Below, in pieces: positions 37,654 to 45,903 of a DNA stretch of 64,000 nucleotides (position 1 is the stretch's first letter; every line of letters begins with the position of its first letter). Below the pieces are notes generated by a model. It saw only the letters and a list, made by a program, of their open reading frames with translations. It had not been told where the DNA came from and searched no databases. This stretch comes from a virus, in the IMG/VR virus record IMGVR_UViG_3300044981_000078, positions 37,669-101,668 of that record. One strand, 5' to 3'. A program made the translations under genes and the position numbers.

Positions 37654-38506
37654 CTTCCCCAACGACGATCAGTTTAATATGTTCCGATATCCGGGCGGCG
37701 AAGTTCAAGTCCGTCTTACAGAAGAGACCGTGAATCTGTTAAAGCACCCGAAGGTCGAGAAGGTAGATGTTGTCGCCCGCATCCGCGATGGGGAGATTGT
37801 CGCCTTGGCTCAACTGCTGGATGCCATCAAGGGCGCTACGTCTGCCGATGTCCGATTGATCTTGCCGTATCTTCCATATGCACGGGCCGACCGGCGCTTC
37901 ACACTAGGGGACTCACACGGGCTCGCGGTATTCGGGAGGTTGCTCGGGATATCGAGCTATAACATCGTAACCCTGGACGTTCACTCAGACGAGGCCAAGA
38001 AGTATGTTCGCCATCTGACCAACGTGAGCCCGCTGCCGATCATCGGACAGGTCATCGATCACATAGATGGAACAGAGGCTATCGGAACACCGGTTACCTC
38101 AGTGTGCGTGTTGTTGCCGGACGAGGGCTCCTGTAAACGATACTTCGCAGCCGATAATCCGTATGTCTTACACGCCACTAAGAAACGAGACCCCATAACT
38201 GGAAAGCTATCCGGATTTGAGGTCCCGTCGCCAGATAAGTTCCCGGCAGACGCTATATTGATTGTTGACGATATATGCGACGGCGGAGGGACCTTCATTG
38301 GTATAGCGGACGCGCTAGAGGCTTCGGGTAACACTTTGCCGCTATATCTGTATGTAACTCATGGAATCTTCTCAAAGGGGCTTGAAGAACTGTTAAAGAG
38401 ATTCGATCACATCTATACGACCGATAGTTTTAACGACGTTCCGTGGAACACAGATAAGATCACTAGAATCCCGTGCATGCCGACAATTCTTGAGGCTCTA
38501 AAATGA
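37637..38506 (+). CDS. Prs-like pyrophosphokinase (candidate Adps of NARP1)
   Basis: This 289-residue protein of ribose-phosphate pyrophosphokinase type has RYPGGEVQVRL (F..GE motif), PYLPYARADRRF (where Prs has YARQD.K), LDVHSDEAKKY (metal site, Prs has D.H), and the PRPP loop ILIVDDICDGGGTFIG. It is shorter than standard Prs (~310-320) and the RQD motif is changed to RAD. Prs makes PRPP; the phage Adps homologue pyrophosphorylates ADP-ribose instead. Partner of the Nampt-like enzyme. Confidence 0.85.
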   Translation: MILTINFPNDDQFNMFRYPGGEVQVRLTEETVNLLKHPKVEKVDVVARIRDGEIVALAQLLDAIKGATSADVRLILPYLPYARADRRFTLGDSHGLAVFGRLLGISSYNIVTLDVHSDEAKKYVRHLTNVSPLPIIGQVIDHIDGTEAIGTPVTSVCVLLPDEGSCKRYFAADNPYVLHATKKRDPITGKLSGFEVPSPDKFPADAILIVDDICDGGGTFIGIADALEASGNTLPLYLYVTHGIFSKGLEELLKRFDHIYTTDSFNDVPWNTDKITRIPCMPTILEALK

Positions 38507-38817
38507 AACGACTAATTCTTACTATGATGATGTTATTAGGCTGTGCAAGATTGAATATTAAAGATGAAACTAATCAGGAAGTAGATCAAGCTATCGAGCA
38601 GTTCGATAACGAATTTCACTCCCAGCACCCACAGCTACTGCAGATCACAAGTAGATTAGATGTGAATTCCCCGTGGACAGCCAGAATCTATGACAGAAAG
38701 GGCCAGGAATTAGTATTGTGGGAAGAGTCAGGGTATCCGAGACTGATGCTGGCGGTCAAGGCGGTCGAGACAGACTACGAAAAGTATCCGAACGGACACA
38801 TAGGGAGCTACAAGTGA
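38503..38817 (+). CDS. Small lipoprotein
   Basis: This 104-residue protein has signal MKRLILTMMMLLGC with lipobox LLGC at residue 14. The mature region is acidic and hydrophilic (QEVDQAIEQFDNEFH). ATGA overlap with the Prs-like gene and GTGA with the next. Envelope location is expected; function unknown. Confidence 0.6.
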   Translation: MKRLILTMMMLLGCARLNIKDETNQEVDQAIEQFDNEFHSQHPQLLQITSRLDVNSPWTARIYDRKGQELVLWEESGYPRLMLAVKAVETDYEKYPNGHIGSYK

Positions 38818-39119
38818 ACACACCAAACTATTACTGTTTAAATTGCCCGCATTCCGGAGCTATGCACAGCGGACCTAGGATGCAATGCGGCGGGGTAGAC
38901 GCTGCCGGAGATACCTGCGACTGCGAACCGTTTGTCGCGGACCTATCGAGACCACCCATGAAAGAATTTGCACCGAAAAAAGCTCCGTATAAAATGCGAG
39001 CGAAGGACCCCGCAGTCAGGGGGATTCTTCTTTATATGATATCTCGAAACGTTCAAAGACCTGAGATCGAAGCAATCGAGAAGATTTTAATTGATGGTGT
39101 AGATGGGAGAAATTTATAA
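38814..39119 (+). CDS. Zinc-binding hypothetical protein
   Basis: This 101-residue protein starts at GTG 38814 after AGGGAGC. CLNCPHSG...MQCGG...TCDCEP near the N-terminus suggests a zinc fold. The C-terminal half is helical. It overlaps the next ATG by one base. Confidence 0.55.
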   Translation: MNTPNYYCLNCPHSGAMHSGPRMQCGGVDAAGDTCDCEPFVADLSRPPMKEFAPKKAPYKMRAKDPAVRGILLYMISRNVQRPEIEAIEKILIDGVDGRNL

Positions 39120-39370
39120 TGGAGACCCCAGAACAACGCATCCTGAGCCTGGAAATGGAAGACCTGATTCGCCCGCTGATTGTAAAGGCGACATCTAGCA
39201 ACCTAGCGGTCGTCGGGTTTGTGTTTGGCGCGGAGCCGCCGATCATGATTAGATTCGGTAACACTACAGAGACCGGCCCGGAGCTAGCGGAGCTATATCT
39301 TAGATTGAGCGATATCACCGAAGAGAAAGAGACCGAGGGCAATGTTGAGAGGCGGGATATTAGGTCTTAA
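39119..39370 (+). CDS. Last + strand gene of the main early block
   Basis: This 83-residue small alpha/beta protein (LIVKATSSNLAVVGFVFGAE). Its 3' end overlaps the convergent - strand gene by 11 bases, so the early and late transcripts meet here without a visible hairpin terminator. Confidence 0.55.
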   Translation: METPEQRILSLEMEDLIRPLIVKATSSNLAVVGFVFGAEPPIMIRFGNTTETGPELAELYLRLSDITEEKETEGNVERRDIRS

Positions 39371-39599
39371 CGATCCCGGTAGGGTTTCTCTTTAGTTCCG
39401 GCAGGTCTGGCATATTCATCTCCGGAGAGATTGATCCTCCGGGCTTAGCGGTATCGTGACCCATCGTAAATCCCTTGGGCGGCTCGTCGTGCGGCTCCAA
39501 ATTCTTGTCCAAAAAACTTGTCTTCGGCGCAGGCTCTATAGTCATCGTAGCGGTGCCGCGTGCCTTGCGGGCGTGCGAGTAGCTTGGTTTGTTAGCCAT
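39360..39599 (-). CDS. Hypothetical protein, distal end of late block
   Basis: This 79-residue polar, Pro-rich, probably disordered protein (KSFLDKNLEPHDEPPKG-like middle) has MTIEPAP and a basic N-terminus. It is the most distal gene of the leftward late operon and converges with the early block. Confidence 0.5.
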   Translation of the reverse strand: MANKPSYSHARKARGTATMTIEPAPKTSFLDKNLEPHDEPPKGFTMGHDTAKPGGSISPEMNMPDLPELKRNPTGIVKT

Positions 39600-39622
39600 T
39601 TAAATTACCTTGGAGGAAAATC

Positions 39623-39808
39623 ATGGTTAAAGAAATATTTTACGATTTAGAATTCACTAAAGACGGTGTACTTCCTATATCTTATTCAGGAAAGATATTC
39701 TTAGAGCATTTTCAAAGCACTAATATAAAAGAATTATACACAGAGGCAATCGCCCGCGATTTACATGTGCGATTTGAGACTGCGGAAATCAGAGATTTAG
39801 TTGTTTGA
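39623..39808 (+). CDS. Small + strand gene within the late-block boundary
   Basis: This 61-residue protein has TTGGAGGAAAATC giving a near-perfect ribosome site. The protein (FYDLEFTKDGVLPIS...) looks real. It lies divergently beside the gene at 39599 and overlaps the 3' end of a - strand mini-gene by 12 bases. Confidence 0.5.
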   Translation: MVKEIFYDLEFTKDGVLPISYSGKIFLEHFQSTNIKELYTEAIARDLHVRFETAEIRDLVV

Positions 39809-39952
39809 TTCGTTTTGAAACTGTTCTGGCAATTCTGACTCTTCCTCACCGGATAGCTCCGCAGGAGGTTGACCAAGGTATGCAAGCTCCAAATAGTTTT
39901 CCCGAGTCATCGGGATACCGGCCTGCTTCATCTTTTCAAGAACGATGTCCAT
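39797..39952 (-). CDS. 51-residue gene coupled to the 1983-residue protein
   Basis: ATG at 39952 overlaps the stop of the large gene (TAATG), and AGGAGG lies within the last codons of that gene, an ideal ribosome site for coupled translation. The product is helical and acidic (MDIVLEKMKQAGIPMTREN..., then Glu/Ser/Gln-rich). Unknown function, possibly a chaperone or partner of the virion protein. Confidence 0.6.
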   Translation of the reverse strand: MDIVLEKMKQAGIPMTRENYLELAYLGQPPAELSGEEESELPEQFQNESNN

Positions 39953-42900
39953 TACTCGCCTCCTAATGCTGCTATTCCAGCTTTAGCCCTATTCTGCGCT
40001 ATTTTGGTCGGCTTGTCAATAGGCATATTTATGATGTTCTGCCTGGTCTTATCTGCGGTCTGCTTGCCGTCCTGGTACTTCTTCCATTCGGCATTTACCG
40101 CATTCAGGTTGTCTTTAGTCTTCCATTCCGCCGGAAAGATGTTTCGGACCTTCTCCCAAACTACCGACTGCAGTTCACGGGGCTTCAATCCTAGGTCTTT
40201 AGCGGCCTGCCGATAGGCTTCCGCATATAGCGGATAGGTCCCTTTAACCCCTGTAGCAGCCGATTTGCCAGCCCCGCCGAAATTATCAGTAACTACCCTA
40301 GCGTTTCCGCCGAGAGGCTGTAATAGCCCAGCAGCGACCGCATGAGTATCTATGGTGACATCCTGATCGTTTGTAGGATCGATGATGTTGTTATAGAAAT
40401 TTCGGACCTTGTGAGATGAGCCAACCTGATTACTGATGTTTTCTCGCGAGCCGTCATCTAAGATAGACAACGCCTTACCGATGTTATTCAGATTGCCCCA
40501 AGCCACATTAGCCGGGGTACCATCTGTGTTTGTGAGAACTTCCATCTCATTTCCGGTGGCAGGATCAATTCGCGGGAACTGACGTGGGTTATTAACCTCG
40601 TCAAACAACCTGACTGCAGCAGCGCGATCCCATCCGGTCAATTCCCCGATCTTCTTACCCTCTATATCTGGTAGAAGAGCTTCTAGATTAGAATTGGCCT
40701 TCTTATCCTTGCCCTTTCGTGACTGCTCGATGATATCTTGACCCTTCTGAATCATTTCCGGGGTCACGGGCTCGTCAGCATGATTCTTATAGATGTCAAC
40801 AATTCTCTTTGCGAGCGAGACATTTTGATCCCAATCCATTTGCGGAGACATCGCAGCAGTTACTCCGGCAGTCTGACTATGAGTTAACCCATGTTGATCG
40901 GCCAAATCTTTAGTCAGCTTATGGGCGCTCTCATACCACTTCGCATTATTTTCCTGCTCTTCCGGAGTAGCTTGATCGTACAAGAACTTCAAATTGTCCG
41001 CTACATGCCCAACAAATCGATCAAAGACTTTTCCGTTATCGGAAATGTTCTTAGGTATTTTAACTCCAGGAATCTGTCGAACGTTGTTAGCGAATCTATC
41101 TTGCAGCTTTTGTGGGGACGCTTCTACCGCTTTACGATCTATACCTAGCGGCTCGCCTTGTAAAGGGTTTTCGGTTGCGTTCTTTCCTTCGGGTACTCGG
41201 GTCGAAACACGATCAGATGATAATTTCGGGCTCTGGGGTACGATTGGATTCTCAGCAAGTTTAGACTGCATCTTATCCCGAACTTGACTTCCGATGAACG
41301 GCTCTCTTAGCGCAGCGGTCTTACCGGGTTCGTTTGGGTGCTCGAACTGATGAACTCCGGAACCTGGAACGACTTCACCCTTATAGACTAGACCCTGGTT
41401 TTCTATAGTTTGTTGCGGGGTTAGCTCGGCTGCTTGAACTGTTGATCCAGGTGCTTGCGCAGTTCCGCCTTCTCCTCCGGGGACATCCGCTGCACGTCCT
41501 GTGCCGCCTTCTCCGCCAACTCCTGGGTTGTTAGCTTGTCCTGCTCCATTTTGTGCTCTCCTCATAGCCTCATCGTGCATCGATTGAAGCCTGTCAGGGC
41601 TGTAATGATACTGTCGAGACAGCCCCGGCTCTCTAAGACCGTGATTCTCTTTTATGATATCAGAAACTTCCGGACGGGTCAAGTGCTCTTTCGCCTGATC
41701 TACCGCCCGGTTCATGATATTCATAATGTCATCGTGACCGTATCCTGCGTCTCGTAAAAATCTATATGCGGTATTAGCGTCCGAACCATTTGCGGTGATC
41801 TTAAAATTATGATTTTCTGCTCTCGGCACGTTATTAAAGACTTCGTCTGCAGCCGTCCCGCCCATTAAGCTGCGTATAATAACAGGCATCTTATCCGCTG
41901 CAATACGGTTTGTCTGCGGGTCTTTCAAATTGTTAATGTCCCAACGAACCGCTGCGGTCGCATTTCTAGGCATATCCGGATGTGTATGACGAAGCATGCC
42001 GTCCGCAGCCATGCCGTCATTGAGACCGACCATCGCGTGACCTAGTTCATGAAACTCGACCTGGTTGTTATCTCGGCCACCGGGACGCATAGATATTCGC
42101 TTGTTCTTAGGAATTGAATATCCTTCAGTCGTAGGGATTGTCTCCCCTTCATAGCTTTTCGCACGGCTCCCAGGTACCTGCCAGTCTACTCTCTCGATCC
42201 CCCAGGTTGACGCACCAGGAAATTTCTTTTGCGCAGTTCTAATAGCGTCTTTACTAGAGAAACCAGGGATTGTCTCTGTATGGGAGTTTCCCTCGTTATC
42301 AATGACTTCGATCTTGAAGTTTCTCTTTAATGGAGTTTGCTGTTCTCCCATTGTCAGTTTGTCTTCATCCGACTCGTTTAATTTCGGATTTTCCGGGGTC
42401 TCTAAGACTCGATTAGCCCACGTCCGCTCTTCCGGACTAGCGTTCGGATCGCGTAGAATCTCCCGGGCTATTGTCGCCTGTCCGGTTCTCTGGCCTTCCT
42501 GCCACGCGGGGGTGTCTGCTGCGGGCCTAGATTCTTCTCCCGGTCTTACTCCGCTACCAACGAATTCTTGTCTTAATCCGCTAGCCAATTCGTTCTCTGA
42601 TGTAATTCCGTATTGTGTATCTATAGCTCTACGAAAATCGCCTATTGATCCCTCACCTTCCCCCAAATGATTCCCGTAAAAATTTCTATTATCTCTTTGT
42701 GCAAAATCCCAAAATATGTGATTATTCCAATTCTGTTTTGCAAATCTTCCTATTTCTTGAAGCTGTTCCTCCGATGGCTTTTGAAAAATTTCTACTCCGT
42801 TCGAAGTCATCCTAATAGCTCCGGCATCGTGTAGTTTTTTAGCACCAATATCATCAATCATAGCGTCATGTTCTTGACCACTTGCGGCGTGAATTAAACT

Positions 42901-45900
42901 ACCATCAGCCAGTAAAAAATTTTTATTTCCCCTTCCTACCGCAGAACTCTTACCTATGGGAAAACTCTGGTAAGAAAATTCTCTTGAAAAATTAGGGTCT
43001 TTGACCTCTTCTGCTATCTTTCTCGCTCTACCCTGCGCATCTATCTTTTTCGCAGCGAACTTCGGATTTTTTAAATCGGTAGCTTCGGCTCTGCTGGCTG
43101 GTTCATTTTCTCGAACCCCGCCGCCTTTTCCTTCAACAGGTCCTTGTTTCTCTTGTCGAAACTCTGTTGTATTCCCTTCTTTACCGCCTGCTTCTGTTCC
43201 GGCTCCAGCTTCTTTATTTGCTCGTTTGCCTGCTCCAGAAGTTGCTGGAGACTTCCCTGTGGTTTCATTTTGATCTTTCACATCCTGTAAGATTTGTTCC
43301 ACCCTTTCGGGTGAAACATGATACTTCTCATCCAATCCCGCTTCTCTAACAGCCGAGTGTCTCTCAAGGACATCTTGAACTCCCGGTTGACCTAATATCT
43401 GTGCAGCGTCTTCTGTGGCCTGAGCGATCATCTTTGATGCTTCTGCTTCGGTAAAGCCTACCGAACGCATTGTCTGCTTCAAGATTCGTACGTCTGCCCC
43501 GAGATGGTGGTTCTCGGTGAACGGAATATCATGATACAGATCATTAGCTACCCCGCCCGCGACATATGTGGCAGCGATATCGGCCATCTTGGACTTCAAT
43601 TTAACCGGATCGATATTTCCGTCAGCGTCCATGAACGGTTCGAAGTTAATCGGTGCACTCATCAGCGCCCCGGCGCTAGAGACCTCCGGGTGAAGATGCG
43701 AACGGATTCCGTCTGGAAACTCTATACCGCGCTCCGTGCCGACAACAGCGTGGGCCAGGTCATGTACAATACCCTGCTGAGTATTCATCCCGTCAGCAAA
43801 CTTCGACTTCGGGACCTGTAATAGCGGCTCTACCTCATCGGGCAGAGTAGGATGCGGGGCGGTCTTACCTTGCGCAGCTAGCTCTTGCATTTGCTTCTGT
43901 GCGGCCAGCATGTCGGCTGCGTCTGCCTGGTTGATCTTACCTAGTAGAGATTTCTCGTCACTTTCAAGTGGGACCCCGTGACGACGCTTGTCCGCTACAT
44001 CCTGCATGAACCGATCTTCTAGTTCAACATACGGGGTACTGTGGACGTTCTCATTATAGAATGTCGCTAGCTCTGTATGCAGAGGAGACATCTCGCGCTG
44101 GGGAACATACATCTGCATCCGAGGGCTCACAGCACCCGGCGGATTAAATGGTCCGGATGGCTGTCCGGCTCCCGTTATCTCTGTAATCGGAATCCCGGCT
44201 ACCGAGTTCTTCATCCTTCTTTGAATTAATTGGTCGCGGGTCAAATCATCCGGATAGATCGCCTTCCCGAGCATACTAGTGCGGTTTGTGGCGATATCTC
44301 CGACAACCGCCCCGGCGGGACCGGCCATCTTAGCGCCGACCCCGATTCCGGCCTTATTGACCGCCCACTGCGCGGCCTTACGTATCGCACCCGGTTGATT
44401 GCTTCCACGGACACGTACATCACCATTATTCGGGTTTCTCTCAGCCGCGTTACGTACTCGAATAATTGAGGCTTCATCCTGACGAAGCTCTCGAATTCCA
44501 CTTATTCCCTTATCTTCAAATAAGTCATACTCGCCGTTTCGAAGAGAGTCTAGCGCGTGGTACTTAGCCGCAAACTCCGGGTCCACCTCTAGCGCAGTCG
44601 CTAGATTCCACTTTGTATCTTGCAGTCGCCCGCGAACTTCGGCGTTAAGCTGCTTTCTGATTCTATCGGCCTCTTCGACCGAAGGATCGATCAAATTGTA
44701 CGGTTCAAGAGCCTTCATCCCTTTTTCTACGAAGTCGGCGCGAGGATTGTCGGCTAGTGCTTCTCGAACGTCCATTCGTACGTTTCGAGTGATCGGCTCG
44801 TTAGCGTATCTCTCTCGGTACGGAGCGACCTGCTGTTCCATGTTCTTCTGAATATAGTCTAGGGCGCTCGCCACCCCCTGCTTAGACTCTATAGGTTCGA
44901 TACTTTTGTGATGATTCTCTAAGTACGCATCAGCTATATCCAGATCACGGTCAGTATACGCAGCGGGACCTTTCGGCGCGGGAGGAACTGCCTTCTTAAA
45001 GTCTTCTCTAGCCTCGGCAGCCTTCTGAGTCTGCTTTGCGGTTACCGTACCCTTAGACTTTTGAATCTTTCGATTTAGCTTATCAACTTCTGCAGCCGCC
45101 TCTGCCCTCTGGTCATGCACATCGGATAATGCCTGAGTTGCCTTACGAGCGTTTGCTGTTGCCTCTGACGCACGAGTATTCGTATCATCAAGCTGTTGCT
45201 TAGTTATCTTTCCGTCTTGAAAATCAACCGCAGCTTGCTTAGCGTCTTTAGTTGCCTGAATCGCCTGGTCTGTGGCTATTCCGTGTTCATTTAAGCGTTG
45301 ATCATACATTGCAACCGCAGCATCGTGCGCGGAAGACGCTGTCTGTAACGCTCTGGCGTCAGATTGAAACGCTCTACCTACTCTCTCGTGCGCTTCCGGA
45401 CCCAGCAGGGTTAAAGCAATAGACGGAACAGATTCACCGGCTATTCCGGCGACATCGCCCTTTGCCGCACGCTCCCTTATACCTTCGGGATCAAGACCGA
45501 TCAACGATCCTACCGAACCCGCCGCAGCAGATACAATCGGCTGGCCCTCTTTACGAGCTTGCTTATACTCGTCATAAGCGCCCTCTGCCGCTTGAACTCC
45601 CTGAATTATAGGCCCACCCGGAACTAGTCCTGTCATTACTGAAGTTGCCGCACTTTTTAGGTCGTGCGGAATCATGGCCTTGGCTCCGGATACTATACCG
45701 GAACCGAATCTACTCAATGCTGAATCTTGAGGCAGCGGCTCCTGAGTCGCGCCTTTCGGGATCGGAACACGGTTTCCCTGCAGATCGGTCATCATGTCAT
45801 CTGCTGGCTGTGCAGATATCGGTGTTTGTTGAGCGCCCTGCGGGATAGGTACTACATTCCCCTGCAGGTCGGTCATCATTCCTGGTGCTAGTTGATCTGC

Positions 45901-45903
45901 CAT
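39952..45903 (-). CDS. Giant virion-associated polyvalent protein with two M41-like peptidase modules
   Basis: This 1983-residue protein, probably packaged and ejected, has two copies of a TDLQGN.VPIP.GA repeat at residues ~9-53, a glycine-rich hydrophobic stretch, and a coiled-coil region (~190-340). Two copies of a metallopeptidase-like module resemble FtsH/M41: the first has HDLAHAVVG (Glu replaced by Asp, probably inactive), the second HELGHAMVG with intact HExxH; each is followed by a 'GG.A.D..' helix equivalent (YVAGGVANDLYHD; LMGGTAADEVFNN) and a closing YH.SP.R.. segment. The C-terminal ~300 residues (WYESAHKLTKDLADQHGLT, AAMSPQMDWDQNV) resemble DUF7178-type ends of phage polyvalent proteins. 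Likely role: injected enzyme acting on host proteins, or internal core protein. Confidence 0.75.
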   Translation of the reverse strand: MADQLAPGMMTDLQGNVVPIPQGAQQTPISAQPADDMMTDLQGNRVPIPKGATQEPLPQDSALSRFGSGIVSGAKAMIPHDLKSAATSVMTGLVPGGPIIQGVQAAEGAYDEYKQARKEGQPIVSAAAGSVGSLIGLDPEGIRERAAKGDVAGIAGESVPSIALTLLGPEAHERVGRAFQSDARALQTASSAHDAAVAMYDQRLNEHGIATDQAIQATKDAKQAAVDFQDGKITKQQLDDTNTRASEATANARKATQALSDVHDQRAEAAAEVDKLNRKIQKSKGTVTAKQTQKAAEAREDFKKAVPPAPKGPAAYTDRDLDIADAYLENHHKSIEPIESKQGVASALDYIQKNMEQQVAPYRERYANEPITRNVRMDVREALADNPRADFVEKGMKALEPYNLIDPSVEEADRIRKQLNAEVRGRLQDTKWNLATALEVDPEFAAKYHALDSLRNGEYDLFEDKGISGIRELRQDEASIIRVRNAAERNPNNGDVRVRGSNQPGAIRKAAQWAVNKAGIGVGAKMAGPAGAVVGDIATNRTSMLGKAIYPDDLTRDQLIQRRMKNSVAGIPITEITGAGQPSGPFNPPGAVSPRMQMYVPQREMSPLHTELATFYNENVHSTPYVELEDRFMQDVADKRRHGVPLESDEKSLLGKINQADAADMLAAQKQMQELAAQGKTAPHPTLPDEVEPLLQVPKSKFADGMNTQQGIVHDLAHAVVGTERGIEFPDGIRSHLHPEVSSAGALMSAPINFEPFMDADGNIDPVKLKSKMADIAATYVAGGVANDLYHDIPFTENHHLGADVRILKQTMRSVGFTEAEASKMIAQATEDAAQILGQPGVQDVLERHSAVREAGLDEKYHVSPERVEQILQDVKDQNETTGKSPATSGAGKRANKEAGAGTEAGGKEGNTTEFRQEKQGPVEGKGGGVRENEPASRAEATDLKNPKFAAKKIDAQGRARKIAEEVKDPNFSREFSYQSFPIGKSSAVGRGNKNFLLADGSLIHAASGQEHDAMIDDIGAKKLHDAGAIRMTSNGVEIFQKPSEEQLQEIGRFAKQNWNNHIFWDFAQRDNRNFYGNHLGEGEGSIGDFRRAIDTQYGITSENELASGLRQEFVGSGVRPGEESRPAADTPAWQEGQRTGQATIAREILRDPNASPEERTWANRVLETPENPKLNESDEDKLTMGEQQTPLKRNFKIEVIDNEGNSHTETIPGFSSKDAIRTAQKKFPGASTWGIERVDWQVPGSRAKSYEGETIPTTEGYSIPKNKRISMRPGGRDNNQVEFHELGHAMVGLNDGMAADGMLRHTHPDMPRNATAAVRWDINNLKDPQTNRIAADKMPVIIRSLMGGTAADEVFNNVPRAENHNFKITANGSDANTAYRFLRDAGYGHDDIMNIMNRAVDQAKEHLTRPEVSDIIKENHGLREPGLSRQYHYSPDRLQSMHDEAMRRAQNGAGQANNPGVGGEGGTGRAADVPGGEGGTAQAPGSTVQAAELTPQQTIENQGLVYKGEVVPGSGVHQFEHPNEPGKTAALREPFIGSQVRDKMQSKLAENPIVPQSPKLSSDRVSTRVPEGKNATENPLQGEPLGIDRKAVEASPQKLQDRFANNVRQIPGVKIPKNISDNGKVFDRFVGHVADNLKFLYDQATPEEQENNAKWYESAHKLTKDLADQHGLTHSQTAGVTAAMSPQMDWDQNVSLAKRIVDIYKNHADEPVTPEMIQKGQDIIEQSRKGKDKKANSNLEALLPDIEGKKIGELTGWDRAAAVRLFDEVNNPRQFPRIDPATGNEMEVLTNTDGTPANVAWGNLNNIGKALSILDDGSRENISNQVGSSHKVRNFYNNIIDPTNDQDVTIDTHAVAAGLLQPLGGNARVVTDNFGGAGKSAATGVKGTYPLYAEAYRQAAKDLGLKPRELQSVVWEKVRNIFPAEWKTKDNLNAVNAEWKKYQDGKQTADKTRQNIINMPIDKPTKIAQNRAKAGIAALGGE

